NCBI RefSeq assembly: GCF_000169095.1
Contig: NZ_AAVU01000017.1
Coordinates: 1 to 64,000 of the forward strand
DNA length: 64,000 nt
Direction: 5' to 3'
From: Lyngbya sp. PCC 8106
GTDB lineage: Bacteria; Cyanobacteriota; Cyanobacteriia; Cyanobacteriales; Microcoleaceae
The notes under the pieces: model-generated
Database searches by the model: none
What the model was told of the DNA's origin: nothing
The model's input: the letters and a program-made list of their open reading frames with translations, nothing else
Made by a program: the position numbers and the translations under genes
Shown: in pieces, positions 63,480 through 64,000 of the stretch
Layout: every line of letters starts with the position of its first letter
How positions within the stretch are numbered: position 1 is the stretch's first letter

Positions 63480-63932
63480 ATGATTCTTTCTATGATCATT
63501 ATTTTTACTCAATATTTCCAACCAAATACCAACCCTAATATCGATTTTATCATCCCGTTAACAGCCGAACAACGTTATCGCAGTCGTCAAAAAATTGAGT
63601 TGTCATCGAGTCAAAAAGTCTATTTGAATTTACCGCGAGGAACGGTCTTAGAAGATGGATCTTTATTGCAGTCTGAAACTCAAGAATATATTGCTAAAAT
63701 CGTCGCTCAACCTGAACCTGTGATTACCGTCAAAGCGAATACTCAACTAGATTTAATTCGGGCGGCTTATCATCTCGGAAATCGTCATGTTCCTTTAGAA
63801 ATTACCTCAACATATTTAAGATTATCACCGGATTCTGTGTTAGAGTCAATGTTGGTCAAATTGGGCTTAGAAATTCTTGCAGAAGTTGCGCCCTTTTATC
63901 CCGAAAAAGGAGCCTATGGACATCATCATTAG
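63480..63932 (+). CDS. ureE: Urease accessory protein UreE
   Basis: 150 residues. UreE features are LTAEQRYRSRQKIEL near the N-terminus, LIRAAYHLGNRHVPLEI with the conserved nickel-site His, and a C-terminal EKGAYGHHH tail. It delivers nickel to urease. The short N-terminal hydrophobic piece MILSMIIIF is unusual; an internal ATG at 63492 is an alternative start. A ureF start follows after 23 nt. Confidence 0.88.
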   Translation: MILSMIIIFTQYFQPNTNPNIDFIIPLTAEQRYRSRQKIELSSSQKVYLNLPRGTVLEDGSLLQSETQEYIAKIVAQPEPVITVKANTQLDLIRAAYHLGNRHVPLEITSTYLRLSPDSVLESMLVKLGLEILAEVAPFYPEKGAYGHHH

Positions 63933-63955
63933 CTTGAATTTAGGAGAATAGTACC

Positions 63956-64000
63956 TTGATTCTCAATCTTTTACAACTCGCGAGTCCAGCTTTACCTTTA
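63956..64000 (+). CDS. ureF: Urease accessory protein UreF, 5' fragment (cut by window edge)
   Basis: Fifteen codons from a TTG read M-ILNLLQLASPALPL, which matches the conserved UreF N-terminus. AGGAG lies upstream at about 10 nt. The rest is beyond the window. Confidence 0.7.
   Translation, partial: MILNLLQLASPALPL

Overview
This window reads as a chromosome segment of a cyanobacterium, most likely a filamentous non-heterocystous (Oscillatoriales-type) species; the genus is inference. The evidence is plastocyanin (petE) with a PetR/PetP-type copper switch, magnesium chelatase chlI, a separate atpD-atpC (beta-epsilon) pair, minCDE, several cyanobacteria-restricted small proteins, and copies of the cyanobacterial HIP1 octamer GCGATCGC (for example 2409-2416, 7626-7633, 32943-32950). 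No rRNA, CRISPR array, intact transposase, plasmid or phage module was seen. One tRNA (Glu, TTC) lies at the left edge.

Layout. 0-12.7 kb: tRNA-Glu, a di-iron membrane hydroxylase, an AEC permease, a VanY-like carboxypeptidase, an M41-like peptidase, a PadR regulator beside a CCB1-like cytochrome b6f assembly protein, a DUF3155 protein started by TTG, a histidine kinase, two small 2-TM membrane proteins (one SLATT-like), a TnpB/IS remnant, a four-carbon acid sugar kinase and a WD40 protein. 12.7-24.2 kb: a ferric-reductase-like membrane protein, a vanadium haloperoxidase carrying RTX repeats, minC-minD-minE, atpD-atpC, a 27-codon hydrophobic ORF, an S66 carboxypeptidase, a ferredoxin and plastocyanin.

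24.2-32.7 kb is metal-centred. petE diverges from petR-petP (BlaI/BlaR-like). After a broken prenyl-synthase fragment, an IS end and a protein made of three near-identical 61-residue repeats comes a second copper cluster: a BxmR/SmtB-type ArsR repressor, a divergent CopA-type P1B ATPase whose upstream DNA is a textbook MerR-type promoter, a membrane cupredoxin, a Tat-exported multicopper oxidase with a Met-rich loop, and an exported protein with His/Met-containing repeats. This set would sense, export and oxidise Cu(I).

32.9-43.1 kb: a C39-like peptidase, DUF4079-like and other small proteins, a site-2 protease with CBS domains, chlI, ruvC, a polysaccharide-deacetylase lipoprotein, a pentapeptide-repeat membrane protein and a FecR-domain exported protein. 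43.4-49.6 kb is a single 2050-codon gene for a giant, strongly acidic, modular repeat protein that I do not recognise as a named family; it is the best candidate here for something undescribed. 50.4-64 kb: an OmpR-type response regulator, a DrrAB-like ABC exporter, clpX, a 10-TPR membrane protein, a subtilisin-like protease, murD, glyS, and the start of a urease accessory operon (ureE and the first codons of ureF).

Several starts were moved from the longest possible ORF to an ATG with better ribosome-binding or family support; each case is stated in its entry.
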